DNA of 64,000 nt, from NCBI RefSeq assembly GCF_000768065.1, contig NZ_JRKM01000001.1, positions 2,728,001-2,792,000 of the forward strand, written 5' to 3'. This stretch comes from Aquabacterium sp. NJ1 (lineage in GTDB: Bacteria > Pseudomonadota > Gammaproteobacteria > Burkholderiales > Burkholderiaceae_C). The notes beneath the pieces are model-generated. The model was not told the origin of the DNA. It saw only the letters and a list, made by a program, of their open reading frames with translations, and made no database searches. Numbering within the stretch: the stretch's first letter is position 1; every line of letters starts with the position of its first letter. The position numbers and the translations under genes are program-made. Shown here piece after piece: positions 43,501 through 51,839 of the stretch.

Positions 43501-43925
43501 AGCGTGTGGCCCAGCAGCGCCATCCAGGGCTGGATCAGCAGGCCTTTGCGGGCGAAGCCGCCATCGGCTTCCAGGGCGCTGGCTTCCACGACGTAGCCGC
43601 TGCGGCGGGCCTTGCCGCCATCGGCCAGGGTGGTTTCCAGGGTGATGGGGCGGGCGTAGAGCTGCTTGAGCTCGACCTGGGCGTGGAGCACCAGGGCGTT
43701 GACGTACAGCGAAAACGGTTCGGACACGGCCTCGTGCATGACGAAGCTCTCGACCATCAGGTCGGCCGGCAGGCTGCGCTCGCTGCTGGGCGCGCTCAGG
43801 GTGTAGAGGCGGGTGTCGCTGCCCCATTGGGCGAGGAGGCCGCCCAGGGTCGAGTCAACGGCCGACCTGGTGGCCGAAAGGGCGGCATCCAGCCCACCCT
43901 TCAGAAATGAAGAATCCAGCCCCAT
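40575..43925 (-). CDS. vgrG: type VI secretion spike protein VgrG with C-terminal extension
   Basis: 1116 residues from the ATG at 43925 (AGGGA upstream; 51 further in-frame residues look non-coding). Order: gp27-like hub (TRLYTLSAPSSERSLPADLMVESFVMHEAVSEPFSLYVNAL, about residues 35-430), gp5-like OB fold with YTDQLGRIKVQFHW near 500, then the VgrG turn MQRLTGPGMGHQFIPRIGQEVLVGFLGNDIDRPFV. DUF2345 follows at about 820-975 (GKAGIGLTAGQDLHLSAQD...). The last 135 residues (DMPGFPTSTLTTPLTLTFDSAPFGQMSGWAGMPYKVF...) are a separate domain, probably a loading site for the PLD effector next door. No structural T6SS genes are in the window, so this is an orphan vgrG island. Confidence 0.95.
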   Translation of the reverse strand: MGLDSSFLKGGLDAALSATRSAVDSTLGGLLAQWGSDTRLYTLSAPSSERSLPADLMVESFVMHEAVSEPFSLYVNALVLHAQVELKQLYARPITLETTLADGGKARRSGYVVEASALEADGGFARKGLLIQPWMALLGHTLNSRVWQEKSVIEIVEDVFADHSSIAAWKWDDDVATYVAEGLFARNGGQRAYCVQYRETDLAFVQRLLAEEGICWRVEEDESAPGGHTVVFFVSSAQQPQDAISASSLGGAGIRFHGSSSQEVQDSIQALGSVRQIGPTGTVLQGWDYKAHAAITAEVPTAHEWGGDEATSLQSWLTSYDPTGDFVFGNQAEAQFAATRLQEAHEARYKTWLGRGTVRTLRAGTWFAVTQSTLDPLSAFGLADEDKQFFVTGCDVIGINNLPKELSDKIAKTLGAADLPALAATGPDTFAVDSTALYQRAAQTGYACQFQALRRNVPWRAVLMDDTGLRPRPRPTALGPQTAIVVGPDGNVNASGADELYTDQLGRIKVQFHWQANAFAPQRANSDHSCWLRVMQRLTGPGMGHQFIPRIGQEVLVGFLGNDIDRPFVMASLYNGRGESGVPRTPGGQPAEADTAALAESTDHSPSSQMNLVGSGSGGNSPAWHGAAPGAATEDSEGQANAAALSGVKSKEFGGSGYNQLVFDDTPGQLRAQLHSTQSQTWLQMGHLLHQADNHRGSFRGLGFELRTDAWGGLRAARGVMLSTFGLGNGLGQTGTPAGDNAPGMALAKQAQQLASTFHQAASTHQTVGLATTAGSVGGNKSNLDDRAAPAAALTKSLSGMVSTSSLPNAQADAAAKATGTGQSKVPHMADPNIALVGKAGIGLTAGQDLHLSAQDTTQIASGQDTHFAVGGQARVHTGQAIGVLAGAIQPGAEAAGKGLTMIAAQGPIEMQAQAGPAQIAAKQELQLKTASGVVNIAAAKKVTLAVSGGASITIEGGSFTAQCPGKITVQAGQKSMVGPQILNQDMPGFPTSTLTTPLTLTFDSAPFGQMSGWAGMPYKVFANGAMIKQDVLDASGSIELKHAPAIERYKVVLANGMTYDIPVVERYRNTAEGPLAAMGVFKGEDKQSSSASRSEYQSALNALVNSSPSEQSAQS

Positions 43926-44188
43926 TGCGGGTTCCCTGATTTGTGATGTCGTGTTTGATCGGATCGAGGGGGAATTCTCCCGTTGAACCGACGGCGGGCG
44001 GGCCACCCCCTTGGGGTGTATGTGCAACCTGCTGTAACCAATCTGGGGCACGCCGTAACCGTTCGTGAACTGGCGCACGCTCCGCCCTTTGTTTCACCCT
44101 TCAAAGCGCGTCAGGGGGATCAAGCTCTCGACCAGTCGGCCGAAAACGAAAGACGATCTAGCCGCCTCATCCACCGGAGAGTCTGACC

Positions 44189-44497
44189 ATGGGTCAAAAA
44201 ACCACCGCCCAAGCCCTGCGCGAACAATTGATGGCCCCTCATGCCATCGAGCGCGTCCATGCCATGCACGCCCTGGAGCTGGAGCTGGAAGAAGCCCGCG
44301 CCAACCCGGTGGCCGATGAACTGGAGGCGTTTACCGCCCGCGGCATCCCCTATTACGCGCCGGAAGACCCGGATTACCGCGAGTGGGTGGCCAAGGCCGT
44401 GGCCTACTGGGAAAAGCTGCATGCCGAGCCGCATGCCCCCGTGCCCCGCATGAGCGCTGCCAAGGTGCGCGGCGGCCGCGCCAAGCACCTGGCCTGA
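44189..44497 (+). CDS. small unknown protein
   Basis: 102-residue hydrophilic protein without family: MGQKTTAQALREQLMAPHAIERVHAMHALELELEEARANPVADELEAFTARGIPYYAPEDPDYREWVAKAVAYWEKLH. Mostly helical, with a conserved-looking PYYAPEDPDYREWV and a basic C-terminal tail (AAKVRGGRAKHLA) that could bind nucleic acid. CCGGAG precedes the ATG. Divergent from vgrG and 98 bases ahead of the MBL gene. Confidence 0.65.
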   Translation: MGQKTTAQALREQLMAPHAIERVHAMHALELELEEARANPVADELEAFTARGIPYYAPEDPDYREWVAKAVAYWEKLHAEPHAPVPRMSAAKVRGGRAKHLA

Positions 44498-44595
44498 ACC
44501 TGCGCCTGCTCTGCTTGTCCCGCTGACCGGCAGGGCTGCCCCGGCTGCCCTATGATCGCCCCGCGCACCGCTGTCGAGGTGCGGGGTGAGCCTGC

Positions 44596-45510
44596 ATGAC
44601 ATTGCCTGAGCAGATCCGCGTGCTGGAGCGCGGCTGGCTATCGTCCAACAACATCGTGTTCCTGGACGACGATGGCGCCACGGTGGTGGACACCGGTTAT
44701 GTCACGCACCTGGATGACACCATCCGCCTGATCGACGAGGCCCGTGAGGGCCGGCCACTGCGCCGCATCGTCAACACCCACATCCATTCCGATCACGCCG
44801 GTGGCAATGCCGGCTTGAAGGCCTTGCATGGCTGCGAGGTGTGGATCCCGCCCGGCGAGGCCGAGTTGGTGGACGTGTGGGACGAAGACCGCCTGAGTTA
44901 CCGCCGCACCAGCCAGTTGTGCCCGCCCTTCCGCTATGACGCCCTGATCCACCCGAACGACACCTTGCGGCTGGGTGGCGAGGATTGGCGTGTGCTGCCT
45001 GCTGCGGGGCACGACCACGCCATGGTGATGTTGTGGTGTGAGCGCCTGGGCATCCTCTTGTCAGCCGATGCCTTGTGGCAAAAGGGCTTTGGCGTGATCT
45101 TCCCGGAGCTGGCCGGCATCCCCGGTTTTGCCGAGCAGAAGGCGACGCTGGATTTGATCGGGCAATTGCAGCCGCGTTGGGTGATCCCCGGGCATGGGGC
45201 GCCTTTCAGTGGTGAGGCGGTGGATGCGGCTTTGATGGCCGCGCATTCACGCATCGATTGGCTGATGGAGGAGCCGCGCCGCAACTCGGACAACGCGCTG
45301 AAGGTGCTGCTGGCCTTCAAGCTGCTGGAGGCCAGGCGCTTGACCTTGCCCGAGCTCGCCGACATGGTGCGCACGAGCGTGCAAGGCAACGTGGCCATGC
45401 AGGCGCATTACCCGCATGAGCCCGAGGTGATGGCGGCATTCATGGCCGAGCAATTGGTCAGGGCCGGTGCGGCCACGCGTGAAGGCGACACCCTGATCGC
45501 CCCACGCTGA
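44596..45510 (+). CDS. metallo-beta-lactamase-fold hydrolase
   Basis: 304-residue MBL-fold enzyme with motif NTHIHSDHAGGNAGLK (HxHxDH), the zinc site. Downstream ligands are in PAAGHDHAMVMLWCERLGILLSADALWQKG and IPGHGAPF. The C-terminal helical DNALKVLLAFKLLEARRLTLPELADMVRTSVQGN resembles the winged helix of the LACTB2-like/glyoxalase-II-like group. The substrate is unknown. ATG preceded by GGGGTGAG. Convergent with the ceramidase operon, 27 bases apart. Confidence 0.88.
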   Translation: MTLPEQIRVLERGWLSSNNIVFLDDDGATVVDTGYVTHLDDTIRLIDEAREGRPLRRIVNTHIHSDHAGGNAGLKALHGCEVWIPPGEAELVDVWDEDRLSYRRTSQLCPPFRYDALIHPNDTLRLGGEDWRVLPAAGHDHAMVMLWCERLGILLSADALWQKGFGVIFPELAGIPGFAEQKATLDLIGQLQPRWVIPGHGAPFSGEAVDAALMAAHSRIDWLMEEPRRNSDNALKVLLAFKLLEARRLTLPELADMVRTSVQGNVAMQAHYPHEPEVMAAFMAEQLVRAGAATREGDTLIAPR

Positions 45511-45537
45511 GCCTGGTTCGGTGCCGTTGCGCCTGAC

Positions 45538-47562
45538 TCAGTTGGCGCGCACCTGGAACACGCTGGAGGTGCCGGTGAACGGCGTGATGGTGCCGATCAG
45601 GTTCTTGGCGTCGCCATAGTGGACGATGCGGTAGCTGCCGGGCGGCGTGCCAGCTGGGATCGTCCAGCTGATGTCGGCGGCGGATTCGGCACCGAAGGTG
45701 CGCACCCAACGGTAGCGTGTCGCCCAGTCGCCATCATCGGCCACCGCTTGCCAGCTGCTGCCCACCAGGCGCTGCACTTCGAGGAAGGTGCCGTTGCGGT
45801 GCAGGTTGTTCTTGGGGTGCCCGGTCTGGAAGCGCACGCTCACCGTGTCGCCCGGCGCGTAGCTGCTGGCCACGTCCGTCAGCACCTGGCCGAAGCGTTT
45901 GCCCAAGGCGGGCAGGTCCATCACCACGCCGGTCTGGAAGTTGAGCTGGCTGTTGCTCAGGTCGCGCGGTTGCAGGGTGTTGATGGTCGGCTGGTTGTTG
46001 GCCATGTCGTACGCCAGCTTGTTGAGCTCCTGCTGGTAGGCCGGCTGCGTGTAGGGCCCAAACAGGGTGCTGCCACCTTCGTAGTCCTGGATGCTGTATT
46101 CCTCGGGCGTGGTGATGTACTCGGTGTAGGCATTGGTGTAGCCCACCACCAGCACCTGCCTGATGTCGACGCCCAGCGTGCGGGCCAGTTGCCGGCGGAT
46201 GCGGTAGCCCGACATGATGGTGGGCTCGCCCGGCAGCGTGGCCAGGTAGAGCGAACCCAGGCGGACCAGTTGCAGCGGCAGCACTTCGGGCGCCCAGGGG
46301 TAGGGCTTCATGTCACCCACGGGGATCACGACTTCCTTGACACCCTGACATTGCTTGAGCGTTTCGGAGGGCCAGAACACCAGGCCGCCAATCGCCGCGA
46401 GGAAGGGGTTGGACTGACCCTCCTTGGCGATGCCCGGGCCGGGGCCGTCTTCTTCACTGCCGGCGGCGAAGCTGGTGCCCAGGGCCGCCGGGCAGGTGCT
46501 GTGCGGCTGGCCATCGGGTGTGTACGCGCCGGAGACGGCCACCTGGCTCATGTTCACGTAGCGCATGCGGTAGTCCACCGCGCCTTGCAAGGTGGTGCTC
46601 GATTGCGCTGACAGCTGCAAGGCCTTGTCGGCCTGACGCTGGCCGATGATGCGGGTGTTCTCGAACTCGTCGTCGGTGGGGCCGCTGCCAGGCTTAAGGT
46701 TCAGGTTGGGCGACATGTCGCCGGGGTTGGTCTGCCCGAATGCGGCCACGAAGGGCGCCTTGTCGCTGCGGTAGCGCACGCCGGCCTGGTCATGCTCCCA
46801 GTGGTAGGCGGCGTAGCCCTTGTTGTCCCCGCTGATCAGCGTGTTGCTGTTGGTCATGCTCGTGCCATGGGTGGGGAACAGGCTGAGCGCGCCCACCGGC
46901 CTGCCGCTTTGGCGGAAGGTCAGCACGCTCATGAGCGGGTCGATCTCCAGCGGGAAGGCGGCGCGGTCGCTGGCGGGGTTGAGGCGGAAGGCTGGTGCCG
47001 AGCGGTTGCGGCTGGCGTTGGTGAGCTCGCCCTGGTTGAGCAGGATGTCGCCCGGGGCCTTGCTCAGGTGGGCTTTGTCGATGGCCTCGACGATGCCGTC
47101 CACGATGGCGTTGAAGGTCTTTTGCTGGAAGCCCAGGATGGTGATGTTGTAGAGCGCGTAGTGCGAGTAACCACCGGGCCCGGCGTGCGTGTGCGTGGCG
47201 CTGATGAGCACGTTCTGCTCGTTGTACAGCGCGCCGTACTTGGCGGCCAGGCGCTTGAGCACGGCCTGGTGGATGGCTTGGGTGACCAGGCCCGTGTCGG
47301 CGATGACGATGACAGCGGATTTTTGGGTGGCGGCATCCTGCACGATGAAGGCGCGTGCGCGCAATCGCTGGTGGATGCCCGATGTTTTCTGCGTGAGCTC
47401 GGCGTAGCCCATCATGCCGACCTCGGCGGCCTCGCCGGTGATGTCGCTCATGCCGACGCCCACTTGGTAAGGCGGCGTGGCGGCCCGCGCCGTGCCGGCA
47501 TGAGCGAGGGCGCCCATGGCCAGGGCCAGAGCGAGCTTGGAGAGGCGATGCAGCGGGCGCAT
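45538..47562 (-). CDS. neutral ceramidase
   Basis: 674-residue exported neutral/alkaline ceramidase that splits ceramide into sphingosine and fatty acid. Signal peptide MRPLHRLSKLALALAMGALAHAGTARA. The catalytic domain begins YQVGVGMSDITGEAAEVGMMGYAELTQKTSGIHQRLRARAFIV. Zinc site SATHTHAGPGGYSHY and nucleophile NPGDMSPNLN (Ser in the G-D-x-S-P loop) are intact, and a C-terminal Ig-like domain carries SVRFQTGHPKNNLHRNGTFLEVQ. It is the last gene of a six-gene operon whose products could handle the released sphingosine. 41 bases after the TorF-like gene. Confidence 0.95.
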   Translation of the reverse strand: MRPLHRLSKLALALAMGALAHAGTARAATPPYQVGVGMSDITGEAAEVGMMGYAELTQKTSGIHQRLRARAFIVQDAATQKSAVIVIADTGLVTQAIHQAVLKRLAAKYGALYNEQNVLISATHTHAGPGGYSHYALYNITILGFQQKTFNAIVDGIVEAIDKAHLSKAPGDILLNQGELTNASRNRSAPAFRLNPASDRAAFPLEIDPLMSVLTFRQSGRPVGALSLFPTHGTSMTNSNTLISGDNKGYAAYHWEHDQAGVRYRSDKAPFVAAFGQTNPGDMSPNLNLKPGSGPTDDEFENTRIIGQRQADKALQLSAQSSTTLQGAVDYRMRYVNMSQVAVSGAYTPDGQPHSTCPAALGTSFAAGSEEDGPGPGIAKEGQSNPFLAAIGGLVFWPSETLKQCQGVKEVVIPVGDMKPYPWAPEVLPLQLVRLGSLYLATLPGEPTIMSGYRIRRQLARTLGVDIRQVLVVGYTNAYTEYITTPEEYSIQDYEGGSTLFGPYTQPAYQQELNKLAYDMANNQPTINTLQPRDLSNSQLNFQTGVVMDLPALGKRFGQVLTDVASSYAPGDTVSVRFQTGHPKNNLHRNGTFLEVQRLVGSSWQAVADDGDWATRYRWVRTFGAESAADISWTIPAGTPPGSYRIVHYGDAKNLIGTITPFTGTSSVFQVRAN

Positions 47563-47603
47563 GGGGGCTCCTTTCTGGTGACGACGTGGGCGTGGTAGCG
47601 CGG

Positions 47604-48536
47604 TCAGAAGCGCTTGGCGATGCTGGCCATCAGCGCGGGCTTGTCGATGCGCTTGACCGACGTGCCATCGGTGGTTGCCGTGTTGCCGTAATAGCTGTTG
47701 CGCATGCTGCCACCAACGATGTCGGCTTCAAAGTCAAAACCCCAGCGCGTGTGGCTGACGCCCAGCTTGTAGTCCAGCGTGTTGAGGAAGGAGAAGTTGT
47801 GCACGGCGGTGTAGCCCAGGTGCGTGACCAGTTTGGTGCTGCCATTGAGCGGGATCCTGGCTTCAACCTGCAGCAGCTGCGAGCCACGGCTGTTGTGGTA
47901 GCCGCGGTCATAGCAGCTCATGGCCTCGGACAGGTCGGCCCCGCCGTTCTGGATCATGCCGATCTGGGCGGCGCTGCCACACACCACCGAGGTGTTGTTG
48001 CCACGGAAGTCCTTGCTCAGCACCAGCATGTAGCGGGCTTCGATGATGCCGTAGCCGAACTCGAACAGGCCGAAGCTGGTGTCGAAGTTGGTCTTGATCA
48101 GCTCGGCGGGTGCGCCCATGGCGTAGGCGATTTCGTTGTCATGCACCTCCACCGACGAGCCGGGGAACATCTCATGCGCCGCGCCCACGCCGAAGTGCCA
48201 GGCTTCCGGTTTGCCCCAGCGGTAACCGAGCGCGGCCACGGCGGTGGTCTTGTTGCCATCGGGGAAGCTCTCCTTGGCCACCGTGCCCAGTTGCAGGTAG
48301 CCCAGGAAGCCGGACTCGTGCGCGGCCGTGACGGTGAACTCGGCGCCGGGGCGGCGGTAGGTGTCCGACAGGCCGTTGGTGCGGCGATCGGTCAGCACCT
48401 TGGCTTCCATGTCGAGCGAGTAGGTCTGGATCTCGGGCTCACCCGGGGCGGCGGCTTGGGCCGATGCGGCGGCGGCCAGCATGAGGGCGGTCAGTGCGGC
48501 GGACGTGATGGCAGAGAGGGACAGGGTGGACTTCAT
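47604..48536 (-). CDS. TorF-like putative outer-membrane protein
   Basis: 310 residues from the ATG at 48536 (MKSTLSLSAITSAALTALMLAAAASAQAA is a good signal peptide; 148 upstream in-frame residues are read through another gene). Alternating hydrophobic beta strands run to the end (NFSFLNTLDYKLGVSHTRWGFDFEADIVGG) and the chain closes with ALMASIAKRF, a terminal Phe typical of outer-membrane barrels. It resembles the TorF/Gcw_chp barrels. A role in uptake or sensing of the lipid substrate is inferred from the operon. Two cysteines (VVCGSAAQ, AMSCYDRG) may form a disulfide. Confidence 0.78.
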   Translation of the reverse strand: MKSTLSLSAITSAALTALMLAAAASAQAAAPGEPEIQTYSLDMEAKVLTDRRTNGLSDTYRRPGAEFTVTAAHESGFLGYLQLGTVAKESFPDGNKTTAVAALGYRWGKPEAWHFGVGAAHEMFPGSSVEVHDNEIAYAMGAPAELIKTNFDTSFGLFEFGYGIIEARYMLVLSKDFRGNNTSVVCGSAAQIGMIQNGGADLSEAMSCYDRGYHNSRGSQLLQVEARIPLNGSTKLVTHLGYTAVHNFSFLNTLDYKLGVSHTRWGFDFEADIVGGSMRNSYYGNTATTDGTSVKRIDKPALMASIAKRF

Positions 48537-48604
48537 GGCTTGTCTCCGGAAAGGGGCCGCTCGTGTCGGCTTGGGTTTGAATCGATTGCGGACGATGGGT
48601 CGGG

Positions 48605-49048
48605 CTAATGCGCCTTGCAGCCTGCGGGCAGCGTGGCCACGCGGCTCATCTCTTCGGTCTCGCCGAGGATCTCGGCCCCGATGTAGGCGCGCAGGGACAA
48701 GGTGTCCTTGTTGACGCGCACGGTGGCCTTGTAGTTCTTCTTGGTGCGCGGGTCGTGAACCCAACCGTCGCGCCAGGCCTCGTCGTCGTACTTCTTGAGC
48801 TTGGCGATCATCAGGCCGCAGGTGTCCAGCGGGGTGCCGGCGTCCTTGTCCCACACGATGGTGGCGCACAGGGCGCCGGCCGGGTCGGTGCAGTCCTTGA
48901 ACTCGATCACCGCGCCTTTGTCGGCGCTGAGCCAGAGGCCTTTGGCGTCGTTGGGGCCGGGGGGCGTCTGGGCGGCGCAAGCGGCCGAGCCGGTGAGCAG
49001 GGCAGTGACGGCCGTGACAAGGCCGACGATGGGCAAACGCTTCATCAT
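48605..49048 (-). CDS. DUF2147 exported protein
   Basis: 147 residues from the second of three consecutive ATGs (49051, 49048, 49045), with GGAG six bases before it. Signal peptide to AACAAQ. The mature protein follows DUF2147: GLWLSADKGAVIEFKDCTDPAGALCATIVWDKD, LIAK-like LMIAKLKKYDDEAWRDGWVHDPRTKKNYKATVRV and LSLRAYIGAEILGETEEMSRV. DUF2147 proteins are small periplasmic beta-barrels of unknown function. Between the PLP-enzyme gene and the outer-membrane gene in the operon. Confidence 0.87.
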   Translation of the reverse strand: MMKRLPIVGLVTAVTALLTGSAACAAQTPPGPNDAKGLWLSADKGAVIEFKDCTDPAGALCATIVWDKDAGTPLDTCGLMIAKLKKYDDEAWRDGWVHDPRTKKNYKATVRVNKDTLSLRAYIGAEILGETEEMSRVATLPAGCKAH

Positions 49049-49124
49049 CATCTTCTCCAATACGACAGAGACGGTGCCCTCAACCGCGCCTTCACGGGCG
49101 CAGGCCAAGCGCAATCAACAACAA

Positions 49125-50405
49125 TCAGGCCTGGGCCGGGAACACGGGCCACATCTCGGTGATGCGGCCGTTCTCGTACACGGCGATGTCACCGAACTGC
49201 TGCAACACGGCCTCGCTTTGCGTGGGCCTCAGGAACACGAAGTCATCGGGGTGCAGGGCCTGCTTGCCCGAGCCCAGCAGGATCTGCTGGTTGGACGAGG
49301 GGCCGATCAGCCCGCTGGGGCTCAGGCCCGCAGGCGCCACCGGGTTGGCCAGCCAGTGGCCGCCATAGATGAACAGGGACGCGCGCTGGTTGGGGTCCCA
49401 CCAGCCAGCAGCGGTGCTGAGCGGCTCCACGCCATCGGGGGCGACGAAGCGCCCCGTCTTGAGCACGGGGGTGGCGATGAAGGCGGCGGGCTGCATGTCC
49501 GTCAGCAAGGGCGTGTCGAAGTCGGAGGGCTTGACCATGGCCGAGCCCACCGACACCTCGTTGGCCGCGCCGCTGCCGTCGTGCAGCTTGAAGCTGGGCG
49601 AGCCGGCGGTGTTGAGCGTGAGCTGGTCGCGTGCGGCCTTCAGCGGGCTGGCCTGCACGAAGTCCAGCATGCGCTGATAGGCCTGCTTGGAATGCGCGCG
49701 CGACTGCTCGCGCAGGCCACCGATCTCGGGGATCTTTTCGGTGTGGGCTTCGTAACCCATCAGGCCGGCCCAATGCAGCAAGGGCTCTTCGGCGATGAGC
49801 TGCACCATGGTCTTCATCATGTCCAGATCGGGCACGCCGCCACGGTGCAGGCCCACGTCGATCTCGATGTTGACCCGCATGGATTGCTTTTGCGCGCGGG
49901 CCAGATCGCGGTATTGCCGCAGGCGCTCGGGCGTGTCGACCAACCATTGCAGCTGGCGGCTGGCGTCGAAGCCGGATGCGGGGGGCTGCGCGTAGAAGCG
50001 CGCCGCGGCGACCACCGGCAGGGGTTTGCCCATCAGCACATCACTTTGCGGGCGTTGCTGCGTGAGCAGTTGCAGGTAGGGCAGGTTGAACACCATCTGC
50101 CGCTGTGTGCCGGTGAGCTTGCTCAGTTCGTCCAGCAAGGGCATGCAGGCCAGGGACTTGTTGACCAGGCGCAGGTGCAGCCTGTTTTGCACATGGGCCT
50201 GCACGTGTTCGGCATTGGCATGCAGGCGCGCACGGTCGATCACCAGGGTGGGCGTGCCGATGCCCGCGGCCTTCAAGGCCTGGTTGAGCGAAGCAAAGTA
50301 GGGCTCGTACGGTGCGCCTTGGTCAGTGGGGCGCAGGGCCACCACACCAGCGGCTGCGGCCACCGTGGCGGTGCCGATGAACTGGCGTCGGGTCAGGAGT
50401 GGCAT
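49125..50405 (-). CDS. Tat-exported DSD1-type PLP enzyme (D-threonine-aldolase fold)
   Basis: 426 residues with a twin-arginine signal (LTRRQFIGTATVAAAAGVVAL). The mature part has the alanine-racemase-type N-terminal barrel of D-threonine aldolases and D-serine dehydratases: TPTLVIDRARLHANAEHVQA, the PLP lysine region LRLVNKSLAC, VNIEIDVGLHRGGVPDL, LMGYEAHTEKIPEI and the C-terminal beta domain. PLP enzymes are normally cytosolic, so Tat export of a pre-folded cofactor enzyme is notable. In this operon it could act on an oxidised sphingoid base. The order cytochrome c, FAD oxidase, PLP enzyme resembles, from memory, P. aeruginosa sphBCD. Confidence 0.85.
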   Translation of the reverse strand: MPLLTRRQFIGTATVAAAAGVVALRPTDQGAPYEPYFASLNQALKAAGIGTPTLVIDRARLHANAEHVQAHVQNRLHLRLVNKSLACMPLLDELSKLTGTQRQMVFNLPYLQLLTQQRPQSDVLMGKPLPVVAAARFYAQPPASGFDASRQLQWLVDTPERLRQYRDLARAQKQSMRVNIEIDVGLHRGGVPDLDMMKTMVQLIAEEPLLHWAGLMGYEAHTEKIPEIGGLREQSRAHSKQAYQRMLDFVQASPLKAARDQLTLNTAGSPSFKLHDGSGAANEVSVGSAMVKPSDFDTPLLTDMQPAAFIATPVLKTGRFVAPDGVEPLSTAAGWWDPNQRASLFIYGGHWLANPVAPAGLSPSGLIGPSSNQQILLGSGKQALHPDDFVFLRPTQSEAVLQQFGDIAVYENGRITEMWPVFPAQA

Positions 50406-50420
50406 GGTGTCTTTCTTCCC

Positions 50421-51839
50421 TTATGCCTGGACAAACAGCTTGCGCAGGTGTGCATTGAGCATGTGGCCCTGCGGGTCGAACTGTTTGCGCATGGTCTGGA
50501 AGTCCGCCCAGCGTGGGTACATGGCCGACAGCTCCTTGAAGCCCATCTCGTGCAGCTTGCCCCAGTGAGGGCGGCCACTGTGGGCGCGGTAGATGGGGGC
50601 ACAGTCCTTCACTAGGTAGTCCCAGGGCTCGTCGGCGGCGGCGTGCACGGCGATCGAGCAGCTGTCGCGGCCGTGGAAGGGGCTGAGCCAGGCGTAGTCG
50701 CTTTTGATGAAACGGAACTCGATGGGGAAGAAGGCCTCGTTGTGCTTCTCGATGGCGGCGATGATCTGGCGCAGGCAGGCGATGCCTTGCTCGCGCGGCA
50801 CATGCCACTCGGATTCGTTGAACTTGATGGGCCGCACGGACGACAGCAGGCGGTAGGCGCGGTGCCGTGCCTCGTCGGTCATATTGGGGTCGATGAACTT
50901 CTGCGCGGCCCACTGGCGCAGTTGCGGGAAGCGACCCAGCCAGTCGCGCAGCTTGCGCAGGTCGTCCATGACGGCGTCGTCACTGGGCTTGGGCAGCATC
51001 AGGTCTGTGCCGGTGTAGAGGTCGTGCGAGATGGCCGCGCCATAGCCTGTGAAGGGCAGGTAGTACATCTCGAAGTTGCGATGCTGCTGGGCCAGTTGGG
51101 GCGCTTGTTGCAGCAGTTGCTCGATGGGGCGCAGCCAGACCTTGCGGTGCAGGTTGTAGGCGGGCAGCACACGCATGGTCACCTGCGAGATCACGCCAAA
51201 GCTGCCCAGCGACACACGCGCTGCGGCGAGCATGGCGCGGTTCTGGTCCTCGTGCAGCTCGATCACCTTGCCGCCGGGCGTGACGATGCGCATGCCCACG
51301 ATGTCGGCGTGCAGCGCGGGCAGGTCGATGCCGGTGCCGTGCGTGCCGGTGGAGATGGCGCCTGCGATGGTCTGCACGTCCACATCGGGCAGGTTGCGCA
51401 GGGCCAGGCCCTGGGCGTCCAGTGCGCGCGACAGCACGCCCAGACGGGTGCCGCCGTGGATGGTGGCGGTCATCGCCTGTTTGTCGACCGAGATCAGGCC
51501 CGAGAGCTTGTCCAGCGAGACGATGGTGCCCGAGGTGGGCACCAGTGCGGTGAAGGAGTGGCCCGAGCCGAAGGCCCGGACTTCACCCTGCGCCGATGCC
51601 ATCAGGGCCTGCAGTTCAGCCTCGTTGGCAGGGGTGGGCAAGGCCGCCGGCGTGGCGCGTTGCACGCCCGACCAGTTGTGCCATTGCAGGCTGCCTGCGG
51701 CGGGTGCGGTGGCCGGCGTGGCGGCTTGTGCCTCGTCCAGCAGGCCGTGGCTCAGTAAGAGCCCGCCCAGCGTGGCGGCTGCACCTTGCGCGATGAACTG
51801 GCGGCGGGGCACCAGGGTCTGGAAGTCGGGTTGGGTCAT
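50421..51839 (-). CDS. FAD-linked aldonolactone-oxidase-like enzyme, Tat-exported
   Basis: 472 residues from the ATG at 51839, inside an ATGA overlap with the cytochrome gene. Twin-arginine signal VPRRQFIAQGAAATLGG to AQA. FAD-binding PCMH-type domain: VRAFGSGHSFTALVPTSGTIVSLDKL, TIHGGTRLGVLSRALDAQGLALRNLPDVDVQTIAGAISTGTHGTG and LGSFGVISQVTMRV. The C-terminal domain is D-arabinono-1,4-lactone oxidase-like with RPHWGKLHEMGF. Related enzymes oxidise an alcohol and give electrons to O2 or cytochrome c. With the cytochrome gene coupled upstream, a dehydrogenase passing electrons to it is likely; substrate inferred as sphingosine. Confidence 0.9.
   Translation of the reverse strand: MTQPDFQTLVPRRQFIAQGAAATLGGLLLSHGLLDEAQAATPATAPAAGSLQWHNWSGVQRATPAALPTPANEAELQALMASAQGEVRAFGSGHSFTALVPTSGTIVSLDKLSGLISVDKQAMTATIHGGTRLGVLSRALDAQGLALRNLPDVDVQTIAGAISTGTHGTGIDLPALHADIVGMRIVTPGGKVIELHEDQNRAMLAAARVSLGSFGVISQVTMRVLPAYNLHRKVWLRPIEQLLQQAPQLAQQHRNFEMYYLPFTGYGAAISHDLYTGTDLMLPKPSDDAVMDDLRKLRDWLGRFPQLRQWAAQKFIDPNMTDEARHRAYRLLSSVRPIKFNESEWHVPREQGIACLRQIIAAIEKHNEAFFPIEFRFIKSDYAWLSPFHGRDSCSIAVHAAADEPWDYLVKDCAPIYRAHSGRPHWGKLHEMGFKELSAMYPRWADFQTMRKQFDPQGHMLNAHLRKLFVQA

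Noticed and set aside
42114-43910. 598-codon plus-strand ORF opposite vgrG
   Set aside because: Gly/Ala/Val-rich shadow of the conserved VgrG N-terminal region; no SD.
48795-50615. 606-codon plus-strand ORF across DUF2147 and the PLP-enzyme gene
   Set aside because: His/Gln/Gly-rich text opposite two recognised genes.
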